This document shows positions 1-11,949 of a stretch of 64,000 bases of DNA, piece by piece. Positions within the stretch are counted from its first letter, which is position 1. Each line of letters opens with the position of its first letter. Position numbers and translations under genes: made by a program. Under the pieces are notes generated by a model that worked only from the letters and a program-made list of their open reading frames with translations, had not been told where the DNA came from and ran no database searches. Origin of the DNA: Lunularia cruciata (lineage: Eukaryota > Streptophyta > Marchantiopsida > Lunulariales > Lunulariaceae); NCBI GenBank assembly GCA_948567375.1, contig OX419757.1, positions 45,508,001-45,572,000 of the forward strand, written 5' to 3'.

Positions 1-494
1 GAAATTTCAAAATCTATTTCTAAATAAAAAATTATATTTTGAAAAATATAATTTTTTTTCTTCTTGAAGAAAAAATGTTGTTTTCTCCCCCCACTTGTTT
101 ATCATGTCTAGATCTTTCAAATGATACTTCACCCAAATTATTCTTGAAAAATAGAATATTTTCACCTTCTTGAAGAAAAGGTGTTGTTATCTCTCCCACC
201 TTCCCACCTGTTTATCTTGCTGAGATCTTCCAAATGGTACTTCAACCATACTATTTTGAGCTTCTTATAGTAAAATTTATTCTTTATTTTACTTGTTTGA
301 CGAGCAAAATAGGACAAGGATAAATATATCACCCATCCATATATCAAATCCAAGGGTATAGCTCCTTTTGAGTGTCTACTCTTTGTTATATAATAAAGAC
401 AATGTGCTCTTCCAAAGCATCACAATATTGAGGAAAGAAATCTTATGGTCTTTTGTATTTCTGTTGGTATTTCTCTTGCCCTCAAAACATTACA
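1..494 (+). mobile_element. LTR of Ty3/gypsy family A (copy A1, truncated by window start)
   Basis: Right-hand part of a ~590-bp LTR shared with at least seven other copies in the window. It ends in ...ATTACA and carries the family TATA box (TATATAATAAAG) near 390. It is followed at 496-506 by tgatatcaaag, a decayed match to the initiator-Met tRNA primer-binding site (TGGTATCAGAG). That makes it the 5' LTR of a plus-strand element. The left end lies outside the window. Confidence 0.8.
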
Positions 495-918
495 ATGATA
501 TCAAAGTAGTTGTTTAAACCCAAGTGAGTAATTTTGAGAAGAGGAAAGGTAGTGCAATTGATAGATTGGGGTGTCTGGGGGAGTGGATATGGGTTGGATG
601 CTCTTGGAGGATGATTTCTTACAGCTCACACATCTATTCCATATAAAGAAAGTATATCTCATTTACCATTTTGGAGTGGAGTTCATGGACATAGTAATGA
701 ATTTGCCAAACCATGTAATTCTACATGATAATTATAGGATTCTATCTATGTTGATATACTATAGAGAGTGAGATTTGATAATTTTCATTTGGGTAGGATG
801 CAATGGATCCAAATATATCAAGTCTTCTTACTTTTAACGGTCAAGTAGAAATCTGGTATGTATTTAAATAAAAAGTGATGTTCAATGATTTTGTAATCTG
901 CAATTTTGGTGAGGAATA
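495..918 (+). mobile_element. Leader/internal start of family-A element A1
   Basis: Starts with the decayed primer-binding site and matches the region after the A5 LTR (14470-14690 and 15167-15410) closely enough to align. No intact ORF. It stops at GAATA (914-918). The same internal sequence resumes at 11553 with the same GAATA, so everything between is a later insertion. Confidence 0.75.
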
Positions 919-925
919 TGTAATA

Positions 926-1580
926 TGTCGTGTGTATATACATTGCTACACAACATACATCACTGTCAACATCACACACTATAGAAGCACAACTCACACA
1001 TAAGTCATAGATGTACTCTAAAGAGCCACAATAATCAGTTCGGTTACACAACTCAAATCACACTCAATCACATCAGTACTTGATCTGTCACTCAATGATC
1101 TGCCAACAATTGGGCATTGATTATAGTCAAACTACACCCACTCTAGCTAAGAGACTCCAAGTGACTCTCGTCGACTTTCTATCCACTCTAGCCAAGAACT
1201 CAAAGGCTCAACAATAGAGAAGTGAGCTCTTTGGAGCTGCACTCCTAGGGTATACTCTTGATTTTGACCTAGGTCTCACACCAACAATCCCACTAACGGC
1301 ACACCCGATGGTGCAAATGTTGCAAGTGATGGTGGGCCCCACTATGTAATCAATACCCAAAACAAAAAATCTGACTGACGGCAAGTAGTCTATGAGTAAT
1401 TGCCAAAGTACCTCTAACTACTATCACTGCTACTCCAATGTCCAAGCAATCTAGATGCAAAGCTAAAATTGCATGATAACTGTTGTGTGTATATACATTG
1501 CTACACAACATACATCGCTATCAACATCACACACTATAGAAGCATAACTCACACATAAGTCATACATGGACTCTAAAGTG
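926..1580 (-). repeat. 3' LTR remnant of family C with a ~98-bp direct repeat
   Basis: A ~98-bp block starting TGTcGTGTGTATATAC at 926 recurs at 1483 (TGTtGTGTGTATATAC, to about 1578). Between them lies ~435 bp (about 1041-1475) shared with 10363-10797. The second copy abuts a run of six C (about 1583-1588), which on the minus strand is the purine tract expected just before a 3' LTR. Confidence 0.6.
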
Positions 1581-1744
1581 CCCCCCTAGTTGGCAGTTAG
1601 GTCCCTCTAACTCCAGATAGTCGTCTACTCCAAGTATATGGTATACCCTATGGTGGGCAAAAGATCAAGAGGCCAAGTGCTATCGAGCCCCATTGTTAGT
1701 CGCCTATCTATAATCTATACCATATAAAGGATGAACTAACTATA

Positions 1745-2850
1745 AGTCAAGTATATCTAGGGCATAACCATTGTCCTTGAGGAACCACCATGAGGGGAGG
1801 AGTCATATATGCCAAATGTCATCCTCTCGAACAGCTATCACACATTAACATAGTAGTAGCTCCACCAAAAGAGCCACATAACATACACCTCAAGCCTGCA
1901 CGTACGAGTACCAAGCTTGGATCCATAGTACCGTCAATGTTTAGGAGGTGGCATGGCACACAATTGCGCATATGATCCTTCCAAACAACACCATCATGTC
2001 CTTCCAACACAAGGACTCCAGATGGCAAAACCTCATGCACTCTCAAAATAGTGCAGCCTATCAAAACATCAAGTGTCATTGGTGTTGTCTGTTGTAGATA
2101 TACATAGTCACCTAGATGAAATTGAAAAATCAAAGGTCTAAAACCTCCTCCTTGAATGGTAGCATAACATGAGGTATCTCTATACTGAGCAATCACCAAG
2201 TTCTTAAAGGCCATCGGCATCACTCTCCAAAAGAGCTCTACCCATTGAGAACATGCGCTCACCCATACATCTGGATCATCCAAGTCCAAGACTATAGTAG
2301 CATCTTGATGAATGGTTGCAATTAAATATGGATCTTGTCCATAAAGTAGAAAGTAATGAGAGAAGGATGCTAAAGAGGCTTGCCGGCTGAACCAATAGCC
2401 CATAGCCAACCAAGGTAATTGGAGATCCCAATCTCCCAAGTGGCGTCTCTGCAAACCATACTTTTGCAATCCTCTCTTGACTGTCATTGATCTTGGGAGG
2501 TTGTATGATGATCAATCAAAGCCTTGTCACACAAGACCTGAAACTCCCCCAAGAACTTTGTACCTTGATCAGTCAAAACCTCAGCTAGTGCACCAAAATG
2601 ACTAAAAACCCAATCCAAGAATGAGTAAGCCGTCCCTCCATTAGACTTGTCAAGAAGTGCTACCAACTCAATCCACTTGGAGAAGTACTCTTCTATCACC
2701 AAAACATACAAATGATGTCTTACAGTCAACAATAAAGGTCCAACAAAGTCCAAACTCCAACGGTATCCCAATCCCATGACAATGGGTGTAACTGTGGTGT
2801 AGGAGCATTGAATGATGCTCTAACTTAGTCACAAACCACACATCTGGCAA
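1745..2850 (-). pseudogene. Integrase with C-terminal PHD finger (family C)
   Basis: Residues from 2777 down read as a Ty3/gypsy integrase core: WSLDFVGPL supplies the first catalytic Asp and LTDQG the second. The short stretch that normally carries the catalytic Glu (between SQDQ and TVKRGLQKYG, near 2485) is missing with a frame change, so the enzyme is dead. After a ~200-residue tail comes a PHD zinc finger: CMLC at 1878-1887, CDSC, then H, and CP near 1750. The finger is broken by an in-frame TGA (1819-1821) where a Trp is usual, and one zinc-ligand Cys reads Tyr. PHD fingers bind histone H3 tails; here it takes the place a chromodomain has in chromoviruses. Confidence 0.75.
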
Positions 2851-3184
2851 AAATTGCTATACATTGGTTTGCATACCGCACCACCAATAATGAATCTAAA
2901 GTAAGCTATATGTACACTTTATTCCAAAATGTCCTAGCTCCTCATGAGCATGATGGACCAACTATAGTCTCTGAGATGGAAGTGGTACTACTCTCACTCT
3001 ACATCCTCCCATACATGCAAAAGGTGTTTGCACTCCAATCTAAACTGCTTAGCTTGTTGGAGGACACGATCTCTCTCCTTGGCCCCAATTGTGCCACCAA
3101 CAGCACCAATGCAAAGATAGTCCATCACTAAGACATCATCATGAATATTTTCCTGAGTTGTACTGCTATCTCCACTCTCTAGAT

Positions 3185-3720
3185 CTATGACCTCAATAAC
3201 TCCTCTGTATGCATTGAGAGAGATACCACCAAAGTCTCAAAAAATATATAGAGAAAGGCAGATGCATGCCAACCTAGTACCATCTCCTTATCTGTCTCAC
3301 CATGCCAACGTGCTCCGGTCTGATCTTGCTGGCTAGGACATGGGTTTCTACTCAACCCATCTCCATCATGGTTCACCACTCTAGGTTTATGAACAACCAT
3401 GAAATCATACTCCTATAAAATCAAAGCCCATCCTGCAAGCTTCCTTGAAAGCTTGTCGGACTCCATCAACCATATTAGTGGTTGATGATCAATGATGAGA
3501 CTAAAGGGGTTACCAAATAGGTAGCATCAAAAATGTGTTATTGCCCAAACTGCTACCAAACACTCCCCCTCATATGAACTATACTTCACCTCCACTAAAT
3601 TGTTGGAGCGACTAGCATAGGCCACCACAAACTCCTTCCCCTCATCATCATGGTGGGTGAGCACTGCTCCAAGCTCCAACATATTCCAATCAGTGTGAAC
3701 CTAAAATGGTCGTCCTCTGA
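3185..3720 (-). pseudogene. RNase H region (family C pol)
   Basis: Minus-strand translation gives a fragmented RNase H with YASRS, YEGECLVAVWA, IIDHQPL and a C-terminal linker reading DGLSRNPCPSQQDQTGARW, a layout typical of Ty3/gypsy RNase H followed by the connection to integrase. Stops near 3404 and frame changes break it. It sits between RT and integrase in the standard gypsy order. Confidence 0.7.
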
Positions 3721-3781
3721 TCTGTCTCCTCAAAATAGGAGCAAATGTCAACCTCTCCTTGAGCTCTACAAAAGCTCTTTC

Positions 3782-4640
3782 CTACTCATCTTCCCAACAC
3801 CACTCTTGTGTAAGCTTGGTCAGCTTTGTCAAGGCCTTGGCAATAGCACTAAATCCTCTAACATAACGACGATAGAAGTTTGCCAACCTAAGGAATGCTT
3901 GCACTCTGCTCACACTGTTGGTCAAGGAATATGTGCAATAGCCTCCACCTTGGTCTATTGAACACCAAGTCCTCCGGGTAGATAGTGTGACCCAAATACT
4001 CCACCTGCTCATGGAAGAACCTACACTTCCTAGAATGTAATTTGAATCCATGAGATCTCAACCTCTCAAACACCTCCAACAAATGTCTCTCATGCTCCTC
4101 CATAGTAGTGTTATAGACCAAAATGTCACCAATATAACACCGAGCAAAATCCAATCCAACTAGGATACTATCCATGACCCTCTAAAACTTAGGAGGAGCA
4201 TTCTTTAACCCAAATAGTAAGAACCTCCATTGATATAACACATCTTTACCGTGAGGATCAATAACCCAAAATCTTGTCTTGGACTTATCCTCCTCTTTGA
4301 TTGGCAACTAATGATATCATGCTTGAAGATCCAAAGTATTGAAGACCCTTGCATGCCCAATCATATCAAAGATCTCCTCCGGTGTATGCATGGCCTACCA
4401 ATCAGCCCTATCAATTGATAAGATGGTAATCTCCACACATTTGCCTATCTATGTAGTTGTTATGCATATCCTTCTTGGCTGGCATCACTACTGCTGATGC
4501 ATACTATCCATGTGAAATCTCCACCAAATTAGCCTCAAAAAGGTCTCTACTTTGAATCTGAATCATGTCCTCTCCATATCACTATATCGATAAGGACATT
4601 AGAAAATTGGTGTATTGCTAGTCAACTTGATTCGAATACC
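3782..4640 (-). pseudogene. Reverse transcriptase (family C pol), decayed
   Basis: Minus-strand pieces include LANFYRRYVRGFSAIAKALTKL (thumb/connection) at about 3800-3900, and frame-shifted fragments of the palm around 4050-4600. The usual YxDD box is unreadable because of frameshifts near 4140. Position between protease and RNase H supports the call. No intact ORF. Confidence 0.7.
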
Positions 4641-6454
4641 ATATCCTTTTAGAGCACCCAAATCCTTCATATTGAAGGCAAAACAACTCATGTAGCTCCT
4701 CAAGAACCTCCAAACTCTCTATCTTTCCTCTCTTGTAAGCTTGGATCCAAGATCTGGCTCCCAAGTATCCTTTGTAATTGTCATAAGAGTGGAAGACGTA
4801 CTGACTAGCTACTACACTAGACCCTTGGGAGCAATAATGTCATGCTTCCAACCACTAGAGGTCCCAACCTCAGTGTGAAAAACTCCTTTTGATCTGGCTG
4901 CAAGCTCCATACGTCCTCTAGCTGCATCCCAAGTAGACCGCGCTCACCTAGATGGACTCCAAGTAGACCACTCTCTGTAGTAGCTACTGGTTGTGTCCCA
5001 AGAATACCATGTCCACTCGGTCCATTGCCCCCAGCATGTGCTTGAATTGTCTTGAAAGGCATAGGACTCACAAGTGTTTGAGTGGTGATGCCTATCAAGC
5101 ATATCCTACGCTGCTCTACTAAGCCAAGGCTCACAATCCAGGTCAAATAGTTCAAGTCCATAGCCTAACCTAACACTTGATGCCTAGATGCCTCTAACAT
5201 TGCTAGAACAATGGTAATATCGATACAAAAACCCATTGCGTGCTCTCTCTCTCATCTGCATTGGGCTCCACCAATTGCTATAACTATGAGTCCCAAACCA
5301 ATCCAAGACCTCCCTCTTGAAAAGCATAAGAGCCTAGGAAACTCAAAGAGTGAGAAAAGTAGCCCTAGGCTGTCCAACTAGGTTCACCACTGCCAAGGTG
5401 ACCTATCAGCCACTACCACCGTTTGAGACTGACACCCAACATCCAAGATGTCATCAACAAGGATGTGGTCTAGTTGTTGAATACCATCATATGCATGTTG
5501 TAGAACCTGTCTAGGTAAGAGATTCATCCACCAAAGATGAAGATGATAAGCCCGTGATCCCACACTACCTGCATCTAACAATACAACAAGTTCCATCCAA
5601 GAATGGATGATGTGTACTTGCCACCACTCTAGTGCAAGAATCACCCATCAAAGGAACTTTCTCCAAAATGTAAGCTAGAGAAATGGACTATTGAACCTAG
5701 AGATGTTGTAGTATCTGTAACATCTCTTAAAACACACCAAAATGAGGATCCTAAAGACCTAACCCTTGGCCAGCACATGTATATCCTTGACATGGCCATC
5801 CAGAAATCACCAAATGAATTGGCCCATGTCTCTCTAGATCATGCGCCCCTAGTAAGGAAATGTCTGCTGGTAAGGCCTTTTGGTAACCCTTGACTGCTAC
5901 ATCGGTAATAACTCATGATACCAATAGGCCAAGTGTGTCATATGATGGAGTGAGACTCACCTAGTAGTCTCATCTCTCTCCATATACAAGTACTTATGTA
6001 CTCATATACCCGCCTGTAGTACCACAACTAGTCCGGTGCTAATCCCACCAAACAACTCCAATGGACATACTACCTCTACTAGATACTACCAAGCAATGAG
6101 TGTGGTATCTAGAGGTGTCAAGGTAATTGACTCTAGAGGCTCATCCTCACACTCATCTCTTTGTGGTGCAAAGGCTCCACTCCAAGCTTGCTGCACCAAC
6201 CAATCTACATGCTATTGCAATGCCTCCTCTGAACTCCACAAAGGAACATCCGAGGTGGATGGAACAATCCCACTTGTACTCCAAATCTAAGTGATCTCCT
6301 CTAGTACTGGAGTTTCCTCTGCATGGGCATTCCCCTCCAATAAATCACCAAGCCAAGTAACTACACTACTAAAAGCTGAAATTGATGATGCCATGGTCCC
6401 AAACTGTAGTGAGCCAAGACTGCCACCACTGAAGCATACTGGTAGGCAACATAC
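4641..6454 (-). pseudogene. Protease-RT linker region of family C, no recognisable domain
   Basis: Two open stretches on the minus strand (5161-4817 and 5644-5384) look like remnants of the polyprotein between protease and reverse transcriptase (for example ELVVLLDAGSVGSRAYHLHL). I recognise no domain. The rest of the interval is stop-rich. Confidence 0.4.
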
Positions 6455-6800
6455 TCATCCTTTGCTAGACTGCCAACCTGGTCTATAGGAGGTCTCCTCC
6501 CAATAGTCAATACTCAAACTCATGGGGTATAACACTACTCCCCCAACTAGCATATCATATGACTCAATTATTGTCGCAATAGCTTGAGCTCCTACCACCA
6601 AGCTATCAATCGAGTGCCCAGGTTGAATCTGAACAACTAGCTCTCCACGTGTGATGTATTGTGTTGAACCACCACCTAGAGATGTTTGGATGTGAAATGG
6701 ACACCTCTCCACATCTATCTTCCATAACTTTAGACCGACAATTGCAGCCTTCCCCAACATAAGAGGTTGCGCACCAAAGTCTAATAAGACTCTTTATGGT
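6455..6800 (-). pseudogene. Retroviral-type aspartic protease (family C)
   Basis: Minus-strand translation across 6800-6455 gives LLDFGAQPLMLGK, which aligns with the active-site loop hDTGA/hDSGA of LTR-retrotransposon proteases. The central residue is Phe (D-F-G), so the site is mutated. Downstream, DMLVGGVVLYPM fits the second conserved protease strand and YRPGWQS follows. Not functional. Confidence 0.6.
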
Positions 6801-6902
6801 GTATAGACCTTCCTTGAAGATCTCACCAAACTGAAAATCCTCCTCTGGTTATCCCATGGGACAACACCAAGTATGAACTGCACTCTCACAAAGGTCGGTC
6901 TA

Positions 6903-7446
6903 GTTGGCTAGAGGCCAAGAGAATTTGTTTCCGTTCATCTTGAAGATTGGTGGCTTCAAAGTAACATTAGCAGTCAAACACAAAATTCTCCACTGTTCTC
7001 AAAAGATTCTTGCCTTCAAACACCTTGGGTTTTGGAAATCGAATGCAATCTTCTCCATCTTGAATTGGCACCTCTCTATATGTTCTTGTTGTTACTGATC
7101 TCATTCATCCAGCAATTGAGTCAGGTGCTCAATTTGTTGTTGCATCGTAAGGATGACGTTTGGTATTGCCGCTATAGCTACTACTCTATCCCACTACTCC
7201 CACTTTATCTAATCGATTAACATGTAGATGCAACACGTCCACCATTCTCCATAAGTTACAACCGGAAGTATCAAGGGTTCCTCAAACACGGTGATCATAT
7301 GTAGAAAATCCTGCCCAAAGCGCAAAGTGATGAATTGTGTGAAATGATGCTTGGGCAATATCTGGACATGGAAATCCCAATGGTTTGGTGAAAGTAGATT
7401 TAGTGGTCCATAAATTCCATCCATCCCATTCATGCTCTGATACCAA
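6903..7446 (-). pseudogene. gag fragment and primer-binding site of family B
   Basis: Nearly the same sequence as 37740-38284 in the complete B element (start of gag, minus strand). It ends on the right in the initiator-Met primer-binding site (gctctgatacca, 7434-7445). The left edge at about 6903 is an abrupt junction with family-C protease sequence, so the rest of this B copy has been deleted. Confidence 0.75.
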
Positions 7447-7847
7447 TGTTAAAGACCAAGACCAAGGAGAGAAATAGGAGAATGGAAACTCACATTGGGA
7501 CACTCAAATGATTGAAAAATTTGAATGCCTAGCATGAGCTTTGGCATTGGTATTTACAAGTAGCATACAAGGCTCTTGAGAAGCTTCTCAAGAAGCTTCC
7601 TTGAGCCGCTTTCTTAGAGTGCAAGCCAAGTTAACTAGGAAGCTTCTCAAGAAACTTCCTTCTAGAAGCTACCTACTTGGCATGCAAGCTAAGCTAGTTA
7701 GAAGCTACCTGCTTGGAGTGCAAGTTAACTAGTGGGGAAGCTTCCCAAGAAGCTTCCTAGATGCTTTTGGAATATTCTAGGCTAATTTGGCTTATTCTCT
7801 ACTTTGTTAGCCTTACTAACTACGTCGCTAAACTCTGTACTATTACA
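7447..7847 (-). mobile_element. Family-B LTR (5' LTR of a truncated copy)
   Basis: 401 bp from TGTTAAAGACC to ...ATTACA, minus orientation, next to a primer-binding site. It is followed at 7848-7852 by TGCCC, the reverse complement of the GGGCA target duplication around the solo B LTR at 29362-29762, in the same flanking family-C sequence. It contains the GAAGCTTC-rich heat-shock-element array seen in the complete element. Confidence 0.8.
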
Positions 7848-8030
7848 TGCCCCATTGCTAAATCTACATCAACATGATCATAGCTTCTGCACACGATCAC
7901 TCTTAGGGAAATCTAAGACCATGATTGAATGTACCAACAATCAGCCAAGCTTGGAGATACCACCAATACCCTCAATTCCTACACCAAGTTTCCCCATGAC
8001 TTTCACTTCTATGACTATTTCAAATGGTGT
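7848..8030 (-). repeat. Fragment of LTR C
   Basis: About 180 bp nearly identical in reverse to 29185-29356 and related to 10226-10345. It joins directly to family-C gag at about 8030, which is not the native LTR/gag junction, so a deletion or recombination formed it. Confidence 0.6.
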
Positions 8031-9130
8031 GGTCCCATGATGCCTCTCTTCAACCTTCCATCGGTCCGCATTCCCTGGTAGTTTTGCCCCAAACACTGGA
8101 AGAACTCCACCATGGAGTTAAACCCCAATACTACATCACCTCTTGTAGTGGTACCTCTACTTGTAGTAGCACTATCTCCAGCTAGTGCACTTCTACTAGC
8201 TCCACCAATGCTACTTGAGCTAGAACTCATAGGTACAACCGATCTACCCCTAGAAACTGAGCCTAAAGTAATAGAGATATAGTTTGGAGACCAATATTGT
8301 CTCCATAGCTCAATCTCCTCCAAGTGAACTCTCTTGAACTTATGGTAGTCATCCATTGGCGGACCCTCCAAATGTTAAAACAAGAACTTCCATTAAATGA
8401 AGGATGTGAACAAAGTTGGGTTCTGCATCTACTGCAAATCACACCAACTATCAAACTCCTAAATGAAGTCATCTGATTCAATGGTACCCATTGTACCAGA
8501 GTAATGCCTAGGGCCTTTGGAGGTCCCACAACAACATTGTGGACACGCCAAGTGCACTCTCAACTGAATCAGCTCTTATGTCAAATTCCAATATAGAGTC
8601 AATCTCCTCTCTCAATGGGACTTGAGATATAAGGTGATATCAAACACCACTCTAAGTAAACCCACTACGTATTGTAGCACTATCTCCTTTGGAATCTCCA
8701 AAGCACTTTGTCGTGACAAAGTAACCAAGAACTGGAACCCGTAATTGTAACCTCCGCAAATATCCCACAAAGTGCCAACACCACCAAGTGCCAACATCTC
8801 CAAGCACCAACACCACCAACAAAATGTCACCAACTAATGTAGCTCTAACTACAACAACTACACTAGGGGAAAGGGTAATCTGTAACCTGCCATCACAACA
8901 CGTACTCTCATGGTCTACAGGTCATCACTTCTTGCCTCACCGAAGAGAAACATAGATAGTCTGATTGGTCATCACTCCAGTCTCCCTACCGAGAGCACAC
9001 CAAAGCACCAACGCTCTAAATTTAGGGCACCTCATACAAATAGGTGGACAAACATGAAGTAGAGAATGGAGGGGATCCAATCACAAGAAGGCTAAACAAA
9101 AACCCTCCATCTCATAAAGCAACACCGGAC
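8031..9130 (-). pseudogene. Family-C gag region (minus copy)
   Basis: On the minus strand this matches 31070-32000 and 38820-40000 on the plus strand. The translation includes a serine-rich patch, FFQCLGQNYQGMR, and LVQWVPLNQM. No zinc knuckle is seen. Broken into several frames. Beyond the right end, the sequence that adjoins it in the plus-strand copy is displaced by the family-D LTR at 9131. Confidence 0.6.
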
Positions 9131-9830
9131 TATAACACCCATTTATGCATGTGTGTGGTATCATGATATTTAGCTTGGTATTACAAGTACTTGAGAGATA
9201 TTGTTTATATAGAGATAAAGGATGGTTCTACATTAGTCATGATTAGCTAAATTTAGTCATAGCTAAGATAGAGGGGACCTTACTTTAGAGGAAGTGGAAA
9301 AGATGAGCACCACTATTATGGATTCTAGTGTGTTGACTTGGTATTATTCCTAGGTGTTTGGCTTTGAGGAAAGAGTTAAAAACTCTTGGGCCTGTAAGCC
9401 ATTTTGTTTTGGATTCTTCTCTAGTCCAAAGATAGCCCAAGTGAAGGAATCCTTGACTTAGTGGTTGGGTCAAGATAAGATCACATGCTAGTAGAATATG
9501 CCCATGTGAATGGATATTGCTTTCTACTTTTTGACTTTACTTGACTTTTAGTCTAGTAACTTGAGTTACTATGGTCATTAGTAACTTTGATACGTAAGTA
9601 TTTCACAAGTATATAAACAAGGGGTGAGGAGGTACTCATCATCCTTTCATTTGCAACTATCTCTCTCTCATTGAGTTCTCTAGTGAGCAATGTCTCGAGT
9701 CTCAAGTGTTAGCCTTGGAGGAGTATGATGGAGTATGATGGAGTTGGGGTTTCTTGCCTTCTTAGTCCATGGTGCGCTACCATAATAGCCATCAGAGGTT
9801 CATCCTGAGTGAGAGACAAGCCAACTCACA
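9131..9830 (+). mobile_element. Family-D LTR inserted in family C
   Basis: About 700 bp starting TATAACACCC and ending CCAACTCACA, matching 46029-46716 along its length. A TATA box (TATATAAAC) lies near 9610. It separates sequences that are adjacent in the plus-strand family-C copy (31060-31090), so it is an insertion. A clean target duplication is not visible. Confidence 0.7.
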
Positions 9831-10801
9831 AGATTGACTCTACCACTATTTGGCATTTGACATAATTAGAGTACCTATTTACTTCTTGAGTTATGAAGAT
9901 CACCGGAGAATGGGATCAAAGTTCTTCTTGCCAAAATCTGATGTAAACCTTTCACACAATCTGACTTAAAATCTGAAGTAAAATCCAAACATAAATCCCT
10001 AAATTTAGCTATCCATTTAATTCCTCCGTTAACTCTTCACTCGAGCCAAATTGGAAAAATTAGTTTCATCCAATCTCTAATTCACGTGAGTGATTTTCAA
10101 ACTCCACCTTCAATTTCACTTTCTGAGCTCAATTTGCACCAGATTGGTCTTGTGTTCACCTCTTGAACCCCAAATCACAACTACCGCTTGAAATTGACTC
10201 TCTTTGGCTCCAAATTTGGCCAGCACTTCAGCACACAATCACTCCCAAGGAAATCAAAAGTGTGATCAAGGTACCACGATCCATTGGGCTTGGAGATACC
10301 ACCACCACCCTTAGTTCCTACACCCAATTTCTCCCTAACTCTAACTTCTCTGTTGTATCAATTTGGTTACACAACTCAAATCACACTCAATCAAACTAAT
10401 ACTTGTTATGTCACTCAATGATTTGCAAACAATTGGGCACTAACTACAGTCAAGCCACATCCACTCTAGCTAAGAGATTCCAAGTGATACTCGCTGGCTT
10501 TTTGTCCACTCTAGCCAAGAACTTGAAGGCTAAACAACAGAGAAGTGAGCTCTCTAAAGCTGCACTCCCAAGGTATACTCTTGATTTCTACCTAGGTCTC
10601 ATACCAACGGTCCCACTAACGGCACACCCAATGGTGCAAACGGTGCAAGTGATGGTGGGCCCCACCATGTAGTTAGTATCCAAAACACAAATCTGACCAA
10701 TGGCAAGTAGTCTATGAGTAACTGCCAAAATACCTCTAACTACTATCACTGCTACTCTCGTGTTCAAGCAATCTAGATGCAAAGCTACAAACGGCATGAC
10801 A
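9831..10801 (-). mobile_element. LTR C (5' LTR of minus-strand family-C copy)
   Basis: Related in reverse to segments of 28765-31040. The stretch 10363-10797 is shared with 1041-1475. The outer end reads TGTCATGCC on the minus strand and abuts the AATA duplication. The inner end near 9840-9860 precedes a sequence like TGGTGGCAGAG on the plus-strand copy, a possible primer-binding site. Confidence 0.55.
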
Positions 10802-11949
10802 AATACTAATAGCTAGGCATATGATCTAGAGATAAAATTTGGTTTGGTAACATTTGGAAGGATGTTATACATGATGGACTAAGTAGATTAGATAGAGATA
10901 TCACCAAAAGAGTACTACTAATAGGCCAAAATCCAAAACATGTTTGAAAACTTTAGAATCAATAGTTAGGCATATGATCTAGAGGTGTGACTTGGGCTGG
11001 TGACATCTGGAAGGATGTTACATATGATGGAGAATGTAGATCAGATAGAGGTATCACCAAAAGAGCACTTCCATCAATAGAGTAGAAGCCAAAGTAGGCT
11101 TGAAAACTTCAGAGGCAATTTTGGAAGCCTAAATGGATGAATTAGGCCTCCAAAATGTGCAGATTACTCCCCAATAAAAGAAAATTTGGCCTTTCCTGCC
11201 CTCTTGGTTTATCTCACCTAGAGCTTTCCAATAGTACCTTACCCATGTGATTTTGAGATTCCTACATGAAGATTCCCTAAAAGATTCCCTCCTGTCAAAG
11301 CCTATTTGACCAACCAAATGGAACCAAGACCAACATGTCACTCATCCAAGCAAGTAATCTAAGGGTGGAGCTTGCTGACATGTCACCTATCCATGTACTT
11401 AATCTTATGGTAGAACTTCCTTGGAGGAGATCCTCTTTGGTTATATAATAAAGGGAAGATGCTCCTTTGGGGCATCAAAGGATTGAGTGTGAAACCTTCG
11501 TTTTCTCTCTTGTATCTCTCTTGAAGAGTTCTCTTGTCCTTGGAGTATTATAGAATATTATCAACAAGTGGTAACCTTTGAGGTCCCAATGGTAGTCCTA
11601 ATCATCCTTGCAGTCTCCAAGTGATTATATTAACCTTCTATTGAAGTAGGACGTATTGATTGAGAATCTATTGTGTGTACAAATCATGGAGCAAAAGTTG
11701 TAGGATTTGATGCAAGGAATTGAGAATCTATTGTGTGTACAAATCATGGAGCAAAATTTGTAGGATTTGATGCAAGGAATGCAAACAATACAAAGGATGT
11801 TGGACAAGTTCCAAGAGATCAAGATGATAATGGAGGCATTACAAAGTCAAGTATATATCTTTAATGAAAAAACACGAATCATCCCAAAACCCAATAACAA
11901 TTGCCAAAGTACTTGTAGATTCACTCATGCCGATGATACCAACTCTGAT

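Larger units (their letters stand above)
926..10801 (-). mobile_element. Composite family-C Ty3/gypsy element with PHD finger (decayed)
   Basis: On the plus strand it begins TGTCG and ends TGACA, giving TG...CA termini flanked by AATA. Reading on the minus strand it gives, in order: LTR C (10801 to ~9831), a family-D LTR insertion, gag (9130-8031), a scrambled patch with family-B pieces (8030-6903), protease, reverse transcriptase, RNase H, integrase and PHD finger (6800-1745), a purine tract (RC of the C-run near 1580) and a 3' LTR remnant. Many stops and frameshifts; not functional. Assigning gag and pol to one element is inferred from order and strand. Confidence 0.65.
919..11552 (+). mobile_element. 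Solo LTR A2, split by a 9.9-kb insertion
   Basis: TGTAATA at 919-925 is the first 7 bases of a family-A LTR. The rest of that LTR is at 10802-11552. The LTR is flanked by 5-bp duplications GAATA (914-918 and 11553-11557), so a solo LTR landed in element A1. The break inside the LTR is flanked by AATA (922-925 and 10802-10805), marking a later insertion that occupies 926-10801. Near its 5' end the LTR has a tandem duplication of ~153 bp (units from about 10808 and 10961). Confidence 0.75.

Noticed and set aside
926-1580. Direct repeats considered as a CRISPR array
   Set aside because: Only two copies, ~98 bp each, in a plant retrotransposon.
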